From NCBI GenBank assembly GCA_025529335.1, contig JAMYHX010000218.1, positions 1 to 64,000 of the forward strand: a stretch of DNA of 64,000 nucleotides, read 5' to 3'. Numbering within the stretch: position 1 is the stretch's first letter; every line of letters starts with the position of its first letter. The position numbers were made by a program, and so were the translations under genes. This document shows positions 47,917-59,345 of the stretch, in pieces. This DNA is from Rhizopus sp. PT2906. Lineage: Eukaryota > Mucoromycota > Mucoromycetes > Mucorales > Rhizopodaceae. The notes beneath the pieces were generated by a model. It was given only the letters and a program-made list of their open reading frames with translations, ran no database searches and was not told the origin of the DNA.

Positions 47917-48520
47917 TTAAAAAAGAATGACTGAAAATCGATGTGTAAAAGAGAAGAAGGGAAAGAAAATAAAAAAGAGTGATTTCTAAACAATTTAACT
48001 GAGGGAGATAATAAAGGGATTTACTGTTTTATTTAGAAGCAAGGGTGAAAGTATCTATTATTGTCTCCACTGTTTATAATTAAAAGAAGACACGGCCTTG
48101 GAATACTTGATGGTCTCTCTCTATTGATTCTCCTATTTTTAAAATAAGGATCAATATGTCCTTTTCCTTATTTAAAGCATGTGTCATTGCTTCAATAAGT
48201 ATATTCAGTCAAGTTAGGCATGATACGCATAAGTTACTGATTTAATAAATGAATAATGTTGTACGGGCATGATAGCCATGATCACCCTGTCATAATAATA
48301 GGGTACTTGACATGGATAAACATTGAACCCTCATATGTATGTCATCTAATCCTTCAGGGGTCTAATCTTCCCCTTTCTCTCTTGCCTCCCTTTATATTGA
48401 AAATTTTGTTTATGAACCAGAGTAAAATAAATAAATAAAACCACATGCATTTACGTATATTTAAAAGCAATAAAGGCAGAATAAGATAATATATGATTTC
48501 TTCTTTGCATTGCTACCTTT
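47917..48520. other. Intergenic region
   Basis: About 600 bp. Nothing conserved is recognised. It serves as upstream region for both the coiled-coil gene (minus) and the inhibitor gene (plus). Confidence 0.35.
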
Positions 48521-48843
48521 ATGAGATCGATCATCCTATTGTTTCTATTCTTGACTATTGCTTACACTTTAGCTGAAGGTAATGAAGAAAGATAGACAAG
48601 TATATGATAGAACGTAAATTAAATAAACACATAGATTTTACAACTTATATCATACGATTCAGTAGCTCTATTAGCGAAGACCAAGCCAAAATCGTAAAAT
48701 CGACCGTCATGAGCGCAGGTGGGAAAGTAATGGGTGACTATGACTCTGAATTCCTTATTGCTTCTCTACCCTTTCCGGATGCTGCAATCATTCAGTCCTT
48801 AAAGAATATCAGCTATGTGGGCTCTGTAGACAAAGAGAACTAA
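48521..48843 (+). CDS. Small secreted I9-type protease inhibitor-like protein
   Basis: An 88-aa secreted protein from exons 48521-48578 and 48635-48843 (267 nt). It has a strong signal peptide (MRSIILLFLFLTIAYTLA) and then an inhibitor I9/propeptide-like fold: TTYIIRFSSSISEDQAKIV, SAGGKVMGDYDSEFLIASLP, NISYVGSVDKE. This is the pattern of subtilisin propeptides and of free fungal proteinase-B inhibitors such as Pbi2. As a lone I9 domain it may inhibit or chaperone a subtilisin-type protease, though Pbi2-type inhibitors are cytosolic and this one appears secreted. The target is unknown. Confidence 0.75.
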
Positions 48844-49004
48844 AATGCATAACAATTGAATTTATATGATTAACAAACCCCGATTGGTAAAAATTTGCCC
48901 TTCAATTAAAATAAACAACTTGTTTCTTTCTGTAAACGAGTTCATGAGTTTACAGCATTGATCCTCTCTTATTGTTCCCATTCTCTTTTTTTCTCTGTTT
49001 ACTG

Positions 49005-50840
49005 ATGTCAAATAGTCCGTATAGGCAGCAATTTATTCAGAGAAAAAACACACATTCTCAACCTATAAATAGAAAACCGTCCATAACAGACAATAACACA
49101 TTTGGTGTGGAATGCGCTTCATTTGATAGCATTCGTACTGACTTGAGTATTGGAAGTAAAGACGTTATTGTTGCCGAACAATGGCTTGTACTTGGACGAA
49201 TAGGTGAAGGTTCCTTTGGTGAAGTATTCGAAGGTAACTATCAACTATTTCTTTTTTTTTTTTTTTCTTTACCAACTCTTCTTCATAGCTGAGGATATTG
49301 ATACAGGAAGAAAATATGCCATTAAAAGAGAACCATTAAAGATGCGCCACCCTCAAATCAAACATGAAAGCATCATTTATGACGTACTTGCTGGTGGTCG
49401 TAAGTCTTTATATTATTATTATTTTCTCACCACTCATGTTTTGCATATAGCCGGTATTCCACAATGTCACTGGCATGGCCAACACGATGAATTCGATTGT
49501 ATTGTGATTGACTTACTTGGTCCTAATTTAAACCAACTTAAAGAAGTCACTACAAAGCTCCCAGTGGATGTTGTCATTGACTTTGGCTGTCAAATGGTAA
49601 ACATACTAAAGCAAATAAAATAATTGACTAATTTCCGCTCTAGGTTACCATAATAGAACATATACATAAAAGAGGACTTGTCTATCGAGATGTAAAGCCT
49701 GACAACTTTTTGTTTCCTGCACAATGTATATTACCTGAACCAGAAATGATCGAAAGCACTGACGATCAAGGCACATCGCTGATCAAATATCGATATCCAA
49801 CCTGTGATGAGATCTTTCAAAAATGGAATATGCCTCGACCCAAACTACACATTGTTGACTTTGGATTAACAACTTGGTATAAGGATCCAGTCACAAACAA
49901 AATCTACCCGGAATCAAAAAAGAATTACAAAAATAAGACGGGTACAGCTCGATATGCTTCACTGAATGTACATCGTGGTAAGTCGCACGCGCGACGTGAC
50001 GATATAGAGAGTATTGGCTATCTCATTTTGGACCTTGCCTTTGGTACTCTACCGTGGGCTGGTATTCAGGCACGAAATTCTCGTGCAGGATGGGATAAAA
50101 TGAAGCAGATCAAACAGGATACATTCATGAGTGATCTCTGTGCTGGCTTGCCTCAAGGCTTTCTTGAATTCATAGAATATGCTCAAAACATCAAGTTTGC
50201 TGAAGAACCCAATTATGAGCTCCTTCGACAATTTTTGCAAGGATCATTGCCTGGTGGAAAGTACTCAAACATCGTTCGATCACCCTTTGGCGGCCACACA
50301 GAACAAAAATGGCTCACGAACGTCGAAAAGGATCCAACGCTCACTGGTCAGGGACGACCTGTTAATCCAAATCGATACCAGGAATTTGTACGAGCATCTC
50401 CTCAACAGCCTCGCCGCAGGAAGCAGTCTTATGGTTACCACGAGAATAATGATGAAGGTCTGTTTCACATGGACGATTTGGCGAACGCTATTAATGACTT
50501 GAAATCACCATCACGGAAGAGACAGAGTATTACTCACAGGCGGACTAGTAAGGACGCTGGTAAGCTGACCGAAACTGGACCATCCTCTTTCCAAAAACTT
50601 GTAGCGAAAACTAGGAAAAAGCAGAGACCAGTCGGTTGGAACTCACATAGACATGAGAATGAACCATGGAATCCGGTGACAGATTGGGAGGCAACTTCTG
50701 ACAAGAATAACAAAAAGGAATCTTCATGGGGAGAAGATAATCTAAAGGCTACTTGGGGTAATGAAGAAGGCACTTGGGGCAGTGATAATAGAGAAGAGAA
50801 CACCTGGGCAGCTTCAGTACAAAAACCATGGGAACAGTAA
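49005..50840 (+). CDS. Casein kinase 1-family serine/threonine kinase with C-terminal WG repeats
   Basis: Four exons: 49005-49233, 49289-49399, 49451-49596, 49644-50840; 1683 nt, 560 aa. The kinase domain, about 55-360, contains the glycine loop RIGEGSFGEVFE, catalytic Lys in YAIKREPL, GGPGIPQCHWHG, catalytic loop VYRDVKPDNF, DFG in HIVDFGLTTWYK and the CK1-type substrate loop KTGTARYASLNVHRGK, plus RRDDIESIGY in helix F. The C-terminal about 200 residues are low complexity and end in spaced Trp-Gly motifs (SWGEDN, TWGNEEGTWGS, ENTWAA). CK1s act in trafficking, Wnt-type and DNA-repair signalling, so the specific role is not deducible. GW/WG repeats are known as Argonaute-binding hooks. Confidence 0.9.
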
Positions 50841-51296
50841 ATAAGTCTGTATATATTATTAAAGAAATTATTTGCACAATTTAAAATCAATAACAATTAC
50901 GCTTTAGTTTGTTGTTAATATTTTTTTTATTATACCCAACTTGACAACATGTAATACATAAAGTGAGCTTGATATGTTTGAGACTTGTATATGTGGTCAG
51001 CACTTTATAAATAACACGTAACCAAAAAGCTGTAAGGGTTTTCATTATAAATGGTCTTTGGGCTACTTTCTTTGGACAATAATAAGACCAGCTATTTCCT
51101 AGCTAGCTCTAAGGAATGTTGTAGCATGAACAGCTCTTGTAAGAAACTGATGTGTAGTATTACAGATCATGAATCGAGTCAATGCTAGTGACTAGCTGGA
51201 GGTAGCCTGGTTCTTACCAATGTTGTCGATCGTTAATTTAACATGACAAGACTCTCCGCAGTTACTTTTCCTTTCTCCTTTTTTCTTTACTTCAAC
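50841..51296. other. Intergenic region upstream of Fanzor ORF
   Basis: This 456-bp interval precedes the Fanzor start. A TGACTAG at 51189-51195 is the inverse of CTAGTCA at 54331-54337 near the right end of the element, but a 7-bp match is too short to define terminal repeats. No other gene is seen. Confidence 0.3.
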
Positions 51297-54227
51297 ATGA
51301 AGCGAAAGAAAGACGATGACCCTCCGCCTCCAAAGGCAAAGCGAAATAAAGGGAAAGGTACGTAAGCTACATAGTCGATATGACATTTATTAAGGGTCCA
51401 TTAGCTGTCGATCGCAGGTTCCCTTCTTTGTTTGCACAAACGCAAACAAATTTATTCAAAAATACATCTTTCAAAGCAAGTGATGATGACTTTCAAGAAA
51501 TACCCTTACTTAGAAAAGGTAAAGATAACATATATTAGTTCCATCTGTTTTATAACTGAATGTTACAATAGATAAGAGCATCCGTACTACTTCGAAAGCT
51601 GCTAAAGAAGACACATCTGCTCCTGATCCCTCAAATGTTGTCATCAATGAAAAGACATCTATGCCTGCAGTCAACAAAGATACAAATGTTCAAGCTGTAT
51701 TACCTGCTCCTACCCCTTCCACTAGCTGTACTTCTGCTCCCGTTAAGGCTTCCAAGAAATATCAAGACAAGGTTGATAAGACCGAAGCATTTAAAAAGGA
51801 AAAAGAAAAGAACAAGACGACAGGTAATGAGAAAAAACAAGTATGATGCCCTTCTTATGGTGGAACCGATCACTCTCGCTCCTCCAGCAAGTTGTATCCT
51901 ATGAATAAGTCAAAAACGAAACTTCCAAAGCCTAAAGATATCGTCGAGAAAACTTTTGTAATCAAGACATCTTTGGCTAATACTTGCAGATATCCCAAGT
52001 TCCGTTACCTTGATTCAAGAAGTAGTTGACCACATTACTCAACTGGTATACGTTGGATCCATTTTTGCTAACTACTATTTCTTGGAACTTCTCACGAATG
52101 GTGAAGAACCACCTGTAGTCACTCAGAATTTGCTCTATAGCATATTTTCCATCTTTATTGGCCAAGGAAAACATGCCTCTGATAGTATCAAGAAGAGCTT
52201 CAAGACCTTTTGTGAATCTACTTCTCTTACTAAATCTGACTTGAATAAGTACGCAAGTAAAGGATATATGACCATTGTACCTTCTATGGCTAAGCAATAT
52301 GAAACACTGGTCCGCAATTACGTATGCTCTACTTATGAAGATCAAACTCTCAGACATATCCTTAATGTCCTGTCCGAAAAGACTTCTCCTTACTTCTGTG
52401 GTGATAACTTAACAGTCAAACAGCGCAAGTCTTTAGCAAAACGTATCTTTCAACAAAAGATAAATCCCAAGTCTGCCTGGCCATCCACTGTTGATCAAAT
52501 TGAACGATATGAAACCATTGTCAATAACTTTCTTACTTTCTGGTCAATGTACGATGCTTCTAATGATGCTGATGTACCAAATGAAACTGATCTGTATGCC
52601 AAGCCTCAATGCTACATGAAATGGTTATACTTCATACAGAAGGAAATGGAACAAAAGTTCATTCAAGAAATGAAACCTCAAGACAAAGCATCAAGTAGTT
52701 ATGTCCATAGAAAGTTACAAGAGCTTCCCTTTGTCAAGAAACTGAATACAAGCAAGTACAGATCATTAAAGGAAAACACATTGACCGCTGTCAATTCCAA
52801 CAAAACTTTGGAAATAACAAACAAACTGAAGAACACTGATAAAAAGGATATTGATGCTGTTCAAACCTTTATCAACACAATACAAGCAAGAATTCAAGAC
52901 AAAACTTTCATGCCTCTCAAGTACACTGACTCTCGAGGATCAAGATACTTTTCTTTACTTCCTCTGTACAAGATTGATTCCAAGAGTATACAGATTGATG
53001 CTCAATTTTTCTGGAAGCTTGCCAAACAATGTGACAACAAGATCAAACCAGGTCAAAAGAATGATAATGACTTAACTTTATGGTACTTTTTGATTTTTCA
53101 AAAATAGACTACAAGACACTTGATAGTTTGACCTCACGTTTCAAGAAGTTTACGTACGTATGCTTACATGTCTTTTCTTTTGGGCTAAACAAATGTTATC
53201 ATTGTAGAAATGTGATCACCACTGATGGTTATGCTGTATCCTTTATGTTTAAGAAAACTATCTCTATCCAAGATGGACCTAGGAAAGAACCAAAGACACC
53301 TAAGGATTTTGCTGATATCGTTGACGATGCAGAAATTTGGGTTGCTGATCCTGGTATATCAACTATCTTTACTGTAGTAGACTCTACAGAACATGAACGT
53401 ATTAGAACCACAAGCTTGGAAGAATACTATCATTTATGTAGTTACAATCTTGCTACAAGAAGACGAAAAGAACACCAAGAGTGTCATTTAAACGAATTTA
53501 AGTGTATTAGTGAACTACCTACTTTAAAAGCTGCAAACTTGACCTCATTTTTACTAGCTGCCTCTACACGTCTACAAAACTATCAAAGAATCCATAACTA
53601 CTACTGTCAAGATAAATGGTATGTTGTTCTCTTACATGGTGTACATTTTAATAACGCTGTGTATGGTATAGGTCTCAAAAGCTAAAGTTCAAAACGTATA
53701 TCAACAAGCAAAAAGGAACTCAAGAAATCGTTAAGAGATTCTTTGACAACAGCAAAAAGTATGGCAAAACAAGCACAGTTGGTGCTAAAAATCAAAATCC
53801 AAACAAAAGCAAACATGTACCTCTACCTCCTGCTGACCTTCCTTCCTCCTCTCAACGGAAGCGGATCATTGCGTTCGAAGATGGTTCTTTTTGTTCAAGT
53901 ATGAAAAGAAAACGAGCTGCACCTACTAGACGTATTACTGAAGAAATCAAACGAAAATGCAAACAATCCAACCGGAGGACCGAATTTGTTTCGGTTGACG
54001 AGTATTTAACGAGTCAGATATGTAACAAGTGCAAATCCAAACAACTAAATAATATCTCAATTACTGGATCAAAGCGAAGAGTACACTCTGTCCTCAAGTG
54101 TGAATCTTGTGGTACGGTTTGGAATCGCGATGTGATTAGTGTATTAAATATATATGGTATCTTTGTTTACAAATCAAAACACGACAATGAAAGTCCTCCC
54201 TCCTTTAAAAGACCTTCAAAAGATTAA
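51297..54227 (+). CDS. Fanzor: eukaryotic TnpB-like RNA-guided RuvC nuclease (frameshifted copy)
   Basis: A transposon-associated nuclease homologous to bacterial TnpB. Exons: 51297-51357, 51405-51518, 51572-51840, 51892-53153, 53208-53618, 53672-54227; 2673 nt, 890 codons. Two 1-nt frameshifts lie in exon 4: a +1 near 51990-52012 and a -1 in the T-run at 53087-53091; they cancel. The N-terminus is disordered and Lys-rich. A TnpB/Fanzor-like start follows (EKTFVIKTSLANTCRYPK, then ITQLVYVGSIFANYYFLELL). RuvC-I is VADPGISTIF (Asp 53347-53349). RuvC-II region: RIIAFEDGSFCSSM. An alternative acid is in SVDEYLTSQ (Glu 54000-54002). The C-terminal zinc ribbon has CNKC...CESCG, followed by RuvC-III NRDVIS (Asp 54129-54131). 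Domain order and the D-P-G, D-E-x-x-T-S and ribbon motifs identify Fanzor. The frameshifts may mean a dead or recently mutated copy. Confidence 0.88.
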
Positions 54228-54344
54228 CGGTGCTCCCTGGATTTAATGCGCTGTCCATAACGGCAGTGCATTCCTTAACGCCTCGGTAAGTATAAAACGA
54301 ACAATATGTTATTCTTTATCCATTAGTCTTCTAGTCAAGAATAG
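54228..54344 (+). ncRNA. Conserved 3' flank of Fanzor, candidate guide (omega) RNA region
   Basis: Immediately after the Fanzor stop, about 117 bp are conserved in the deleted copy (20600-20736), although nothing here is protein-coding. A 9-bp hairpin (54247-54255 with 54262-54270, loop CATAAC) is retained in both copies, with one mismatch in the short copy. In TnpB and Fanzor loci the guide RNA is made from the ORF 3' end and the adjoining flank up to the element's right end. This segment is in that place and has the structure expected. That it is transcribed as a guide RNA is inference. Confidence 0.5.
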
Positions 54345-55153
54345 ACAGTATACTCTCCTTATTATTCTTCTCTTCTTTATAACTCAAGTACCAAAACATT
54401 ATTCTTTTTCTAAAACAATGTGTGAATAATCGTCGGATGCAGCTGTATGCACACCCGCTTTCATATATGCCATTACAGACTTCTGAAGTTCTGAAGTAAG
54501 TATACTCTCGTCGTATTTTCCGAACCAATTATTACTGGCCCTACCCAAAGTGCACTTTTAGTAAGATATTAGTAATTTGTTTATAAGCTTATTCATTTTT
54601 CTAGCTCCTTTTTCTCTTATAACTCTCTTTCAAAATAAGTGCTTAAGATGTAAATGTGATAACTGAAATGTTAAACATGTCCTTTATATCCCATTCTTAT
54701 TCTCTCAGTTTACGAATAAAATGTAAATTAAAATGTGTCATCCATGAACCCTGATTTCTCACCCGCTTCTGTCATGGTTACACGAATCTGAACCTTAATT
54801 TTCCCAGTTGTAGATTGTTTACCCGTTTTACAACTCAGGGAAGCTGTCTTTCTCTTTTTCTCTCACTCTTGCTTCCCCCCTTTCTGTTCAATAAAGTGTA
54901 AAATACAGTGCTTCCATTGCCAATTACGTTGCTGTAAACTGCTTCTTGTGCTATATATATCGTGTAACCTAGCTGGCATATCGGTAACCAAGTCTCATTG
55001 AAAGCCAGCATTTAACTAAAGATTCCCGCAAAAGAAAGATGATTGGAATGAAAAACCTGGGGAAATGTGGGGAAAATCACTATTCATTTACAGAAAGCAT
55101 AATAAATAGAGCCAGTTTTTTGGGTTCTTTTTCATTACGTTTTTCTCTTAAAA
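54345..55153. other. Intergenic region upstream of MFS gene
   Basis: About 810 bp. The sequence after GAATAG differs from that flanking the short Fanzor copy, marking the element's right boundary. The remainder is AT/pyrimidine-rich promoter-like sequence for the MFS gene, with no recognisable box. Confidence 0.35.
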
Positions 55154-56721
55154 ATGAGTGATCCTAAAGTTGTCGAGACGAATGAAACTGGCTTTGAAGA
55201 CGGCCAACCCTATGAGATGCAAACATTTGCAAATGCTGCTGAAGTAGAAAGAAAACTAGTAAGAACTCTTGATTATCGTTTAATGATTTGGGCCTTTTTT
55301 GGTTACTTTGCCAACGGTTTAGACCGAAACAATATGCGTAAGTATCATTTCTTTCTCTAAATTTATTCTTGCTGATCCTTTTTTTATTCTATTAGCCAAT
55401 GCATACACCACGGGTTTAAAAGAAGATTTGGGCCTTGTTCAAAATCAATACAATTGGGCTCTTACAATGTTCTTTATTGGTTATATTGTGTAAGTAGAAA
55501 ATGTGTAAAAATGGGAATATATCCGTTAATTAATTTTTCTCTCCCAGATTACAAATTCCTGCCAATTATATTATCACTAAGGTTCGTCCAAGTATCATGC
55601 TGCCTTTTGTTGTCTTCCTTTGGGGAGCTATTGTCTGTTTCATGGCACTCGTCAAAAACTACCAAGGTCTGTACGGTCTTCGTATCTGTCTTGGTTTTGC
55701 CGAAGCAGCTTTCTATCCCGGTATTGTTTTCTTGTTGGGTTCATGGTATACCAAGGAAGAATTAGGCACAAGAACTGCCGTTTTTGTAGCTGGCTCTCAA
55801 ATGTCTGGTGCCTTCAGTGGTCTTATTTCTGGTGCCATTTCACAACACTTGGACGGAGTGCACGGTATGCGTGGTTGGAAATGGCTCTTTATTATTGAAG
55901 GCCTCATTGCAGTCGTGATTGGCATCATTGGTTTCTTCGTATTGCCTGATTTCCCTCACAACACTTCTTTTATTCGTGGCGATATGCGTGAATTGGCCAT
56001 CCAGCGTCTCGAACGTCAGGGCAGAAGTTCAACGGTCACTGGCCTGAACTGGACTACCTTCCGCAACTTGTTTACTACACCCTTTATCTATCTGTTCACA
56101 GGCATGTTTATCTGTTTCCAGATGGGCATGGGTATTCTTCAAAACTTCCCTATTATTCTCAAGTCAATGGGTTACGAAGCTTCATTTGCAAACTATATGA
56201 TGGTTCCTATTTGGATTTGGGTGGGTGTTGTTATTATCGCACAAGGCTTCTTATCAGACAAGTATGGAAAACGTCCTCATCACATCATGGCTGGAGGTCT
56301 CTTCACGTTAGTCTGGTACATTGTTCTCGTCGCCGTGAACGGAGGTCATCTTCCTGTACCCCTTTTATTCGTTTGCGCCTATATGGTTCCTCCTGTCTAT
56401 GGTATTTCGCCAATTATGATGACTTGGGCCAATGAAATCTATTCTTGTGACAGAGAATCTCGTGCTCTTGCTATTGCTATCATCAATTCTATCGGTAACT
56501 TGGCTCCTAATTTCATCAACGTCAAAGTTTGGGATGTTTCGGATTCTCCCTCTTTCCGTCTTGGCAAGATTGTTACGATGGCAATGACCGCTGCCATGGT
56601 CGTTATGTGCGGTGTAGCTTACTTTTTGGATGCTAAGCAAATCATGATTCCAAAAGCACCTCAGCGTGTTAAGGATATCGAAACAAATGAAAAGAAGCCT
56701 GACCATCAAGACGAATTGTAA
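55154..56721 (+). CDS. MFS transporter, anion:cation symporter (TNA1/DAL5-type)
   Basis: A 12-helix major facilitator of the ACS/allantoate-permease family, which takes up organic anions such as nicotinate, allantoate or biotin precursors. Exons 55154-55337, 55396-55489, 55548-56721; 1452 nt, 483 aa. Seen: LDYRLMIWAFFGYFANGLDR with the family's N-terminal DR motif, NQYNWALTMFFIGYIVLQIP, GLYGLRICLGFAEAAFYPGI, RGWKWLFIIEGLIAVVIG and FVLPDFPHN, GFLSDKYGKRPHHI between the halves, and RALAIAIINSIGNLAPNF. Substrate cannot be assigned. The tail is charged (RVKDIETNEKKPDHQDEL). Confidence 0.93.
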
Positions 56722-57744
56722 TTAATAGCACACAGCTTTCTCCCTTTTTTTTATGTATATATATCCTATATGTATTTAGTCCCTGTAATATTTATAATAA
56801 TAATAACCAATTTTTACCCTTGTAAAACCTAGTCATTTTCATAATCATTTATTTTTTTGTCCCTTTGATCCCTTTTTTCCAGGGTTGACTGAAAAGGAAA
56901 AACGGGAAAACCTTGGATAACAATACGGACTTTGGATAACTGGTTGGGGTTGGTTGCCATTCTTGTATGAAAAAGACCGATTGGTTAAAGATATGTATTA
57001 TTTTGCCTAAGCTCTCTATTATGATTATGGTGCCATTATTCTTATAAACCAACTGGAAAGGGAGAAAATGCTTAAGACTTTTACTAGTGTAAAACAGCGT
57101 GGCATGTACTCTCTCTATTACGCGCTCTTGTTGGAAGTTTACATTTGAGCTCAGCCAACATACCATTTGAAAATTAAGAAAGCTTGCTTACAAAGAGTTC
57201 TTTTATCCCTTTTTCATAAATATGTGGTGAATCAGCATGATTTAATGCTTGAATTAAATGGATAACGTGTCAAAGAGCTTGAATAGACACACCAGCTGAA
57301 AATGAAGTGAATGACAAGCATGTAATAAGAGCTTCGATTGATGCCCATCATGAGCCAAAATCGTTAGTACATAATCTTCTATCAATTGTTGTAAAAACTC
57401 AGAACGCGATTAATCGATACTACTGCTTATAAGCCTTTAAGAGATATTAGGTGGACTCAATTCTTCTGATTATTATGCGTCAATACCTTGCATAGTTATG
57501 TTGTTCAACACACTAGTCGTTTCTCTGACGGTTATGCCTTTCTCTCCGATTCTTGAGCTGCAGACACTGTTATTCTTTCTATATAGAAAGCCTTGATAAT
57601 ACATCTTTAAATCATTGATGGCGCTTGAACTGTTTTTCACTAATTGTACTCTTTCTATTGTGAATATACCTCAAATACATGACAGGGCTTTTTTTTCCCG
57701 CTTGCTATCATTTTCTATATTTTAATTAGAAGTATATCCATGCT
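56722..57744. other. Intergenic region
   Basis: About 1 kb after the MFS gene. Small minus-strand frames (56849-57166) have no recognisable product. No other feature is supported. Confidence 0.35.
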
Positions 57745-59006
57745 ATGGCAATGCAAGCAGAAATAGCGCACCTCCAGCGCCTAGCTCAGGTTTACCCTGC
57801 CTCTACGCTGCCTGTCTCAAATCCCTCTGCTGTCACCCGTCCACCTGAGACACAATGACAACGCTATTCCGCCCAGAAACGACCTTCCCCTCCAGATCCT
57901 GAGCTCCCTCCGCCAATTAAGGTTGCAAAACCAAATACCGCAAAACTCCCTCCAAGCCAAGTTACCGCTGCTCGTACAGTTAGTTCCCTTTCTTCAAATC
58001 TAGATACCTTCATACTCCTGACCAGCGCTGTATCCCTACAAGTCAACTACGCTTTCATCTGCGACAACTACATACTAACACCAGCCGTGCTCTCGATATA
58101 CATTATCCTGGCCATCATCTTGTTGCTCTACTTGTTCACGATGACTATGAATCTGAGCTCCGTTCACAACTAAACATGTTTGCAATTACTGTTTGCGAGG
58201 GCAGTTCTTTCGTCCACGGTAATATTACACAGCGAACGAATCAAACAAGTCTTCAATTGTAGGGAACCTGGCTATCCCACTTTCGTCTCATGGAACAATG
58301 ACGTTGAGCGTGACTAACGTCGAATGTTGACTCTAGTTAAACATTCACTTACCGCCGCTGCCTCACCTCCTCGGCTAATCGGCCGGATCCTATACGAAAC
58401 AGACGACATTTAGCAGTACTTGATCTCCCAGAAGACCTTGTCGATTGTTTATCAAGCACTTACCCCAGGCTCTGTTCTCTTCTCTTTCCCCAGTCAACTC
58501 TTTTCTAAACCATCTGGTGCTTATTGTGCAATCGAAATACACTTTGGAGACACAGACAGTTTTCGAAATTTAACCATGGAAGGCTTTGCATAAAGGGACA
58601 TGTTATTTAGGGGATTTCCCTCCGTTGATGAGACTCATTGTAATTTGGTTCGTGTTCATCTTACGTTACTTTACATCCCCAGCAAGGCTACATTTCTTTC
58701 AAGTCTTCTCAACTCTCTGAGATACTATGATAAAGTCTGTCAGATCAAGCAGTCTCTGAACGACAGGTTATTTTGAAGGTGAGCTCTCAGTTTTAATGGA
58801 TGTCGCATGACTCCTTCAAAGGCGCTGATCCTGTCTGTGACTATTGTCGCAATGCTGGACACATCCGTGTGAAGTGTCATCTCTTACAGGAACAAGTAAC
58901 GAATAAAAAAGCGTGTCTCAGAGAGGTAGTACCGCATCTAGAGTCAAAAAGGAGGCAACCAACGTTGAATGAGGTACGACATCCAATGCAGATTTGGCTG
59001 TCTTGA
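57745..59006 (+). pseudogene. LINE-type gag-like ORF1 relic with zinc knuckle
   Basis: A badly decayed plus-strand protein spread over several frames: MAMQAEIAHLQRLAQVYPAS, KRPSPPDPELPPPIKVAKPN, NTSRALDIHYPGHHLVALLV and HDDYESELRSQL, then FRGFPSVDE, NLVRVHLTLLYIPSK and LLNSLRYYDKVCQIKQ, and a CCHC knuckle CDYCRNAGHIRVKC at 58839-58880. The order (Gln/Pro-rich N-terminus, RRM-like fold, zinc knuckle) is that of gag-like ORF1 of non-LTR retrotransposons, which I recall from Mucoralean genomes. Several frameshifts and stops show it is a fossil. No reverse transcriptase is seen downstream. Confidence 0.7.
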
Positions 59007-59345
59007 TTGAACAGAGCGTATTTTTTTTTCATTTCCAATCAAAGCAGCATGTAGATGAAATTCATTTTTATTTCGTATTTAGTAAAGCTCGACGTCATTA
59101 AAGATTTAAAGGCTCTCTGTTTGCGTCTAGAGACTCACTGTTAAAGATGGAGCGGCGAAAAGAAGGTTCTGACCAAAATGAAAGCAATTATACTATAGTT
59201 GAAAAATATAGAAAAGCGGCTCTAAAGTATTGCCCGTCAAGACACAAGCTACGCCTGGCTAACGATATGAAATGATACTTTTTAAGTCACCATGAGTTCA
59301 ATTGAGTTGTTAATGTTTATTTATTTAATTGCATATAATACAAAG
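59007..59345. other. Intergenic region
   Basis: About 340 bp after the LINE relic and before the MIR gene's 3' end. AT-rich; no feature recognised. Confidence 0.35.

Noticed and set aside
51189..54337. TGACTAG/CTAGTCA as terminal inverted repeats of the Fanzor element
   Set aside because: Only 7 bp and absent from the left of the short copy, so not distinguishable from chance.
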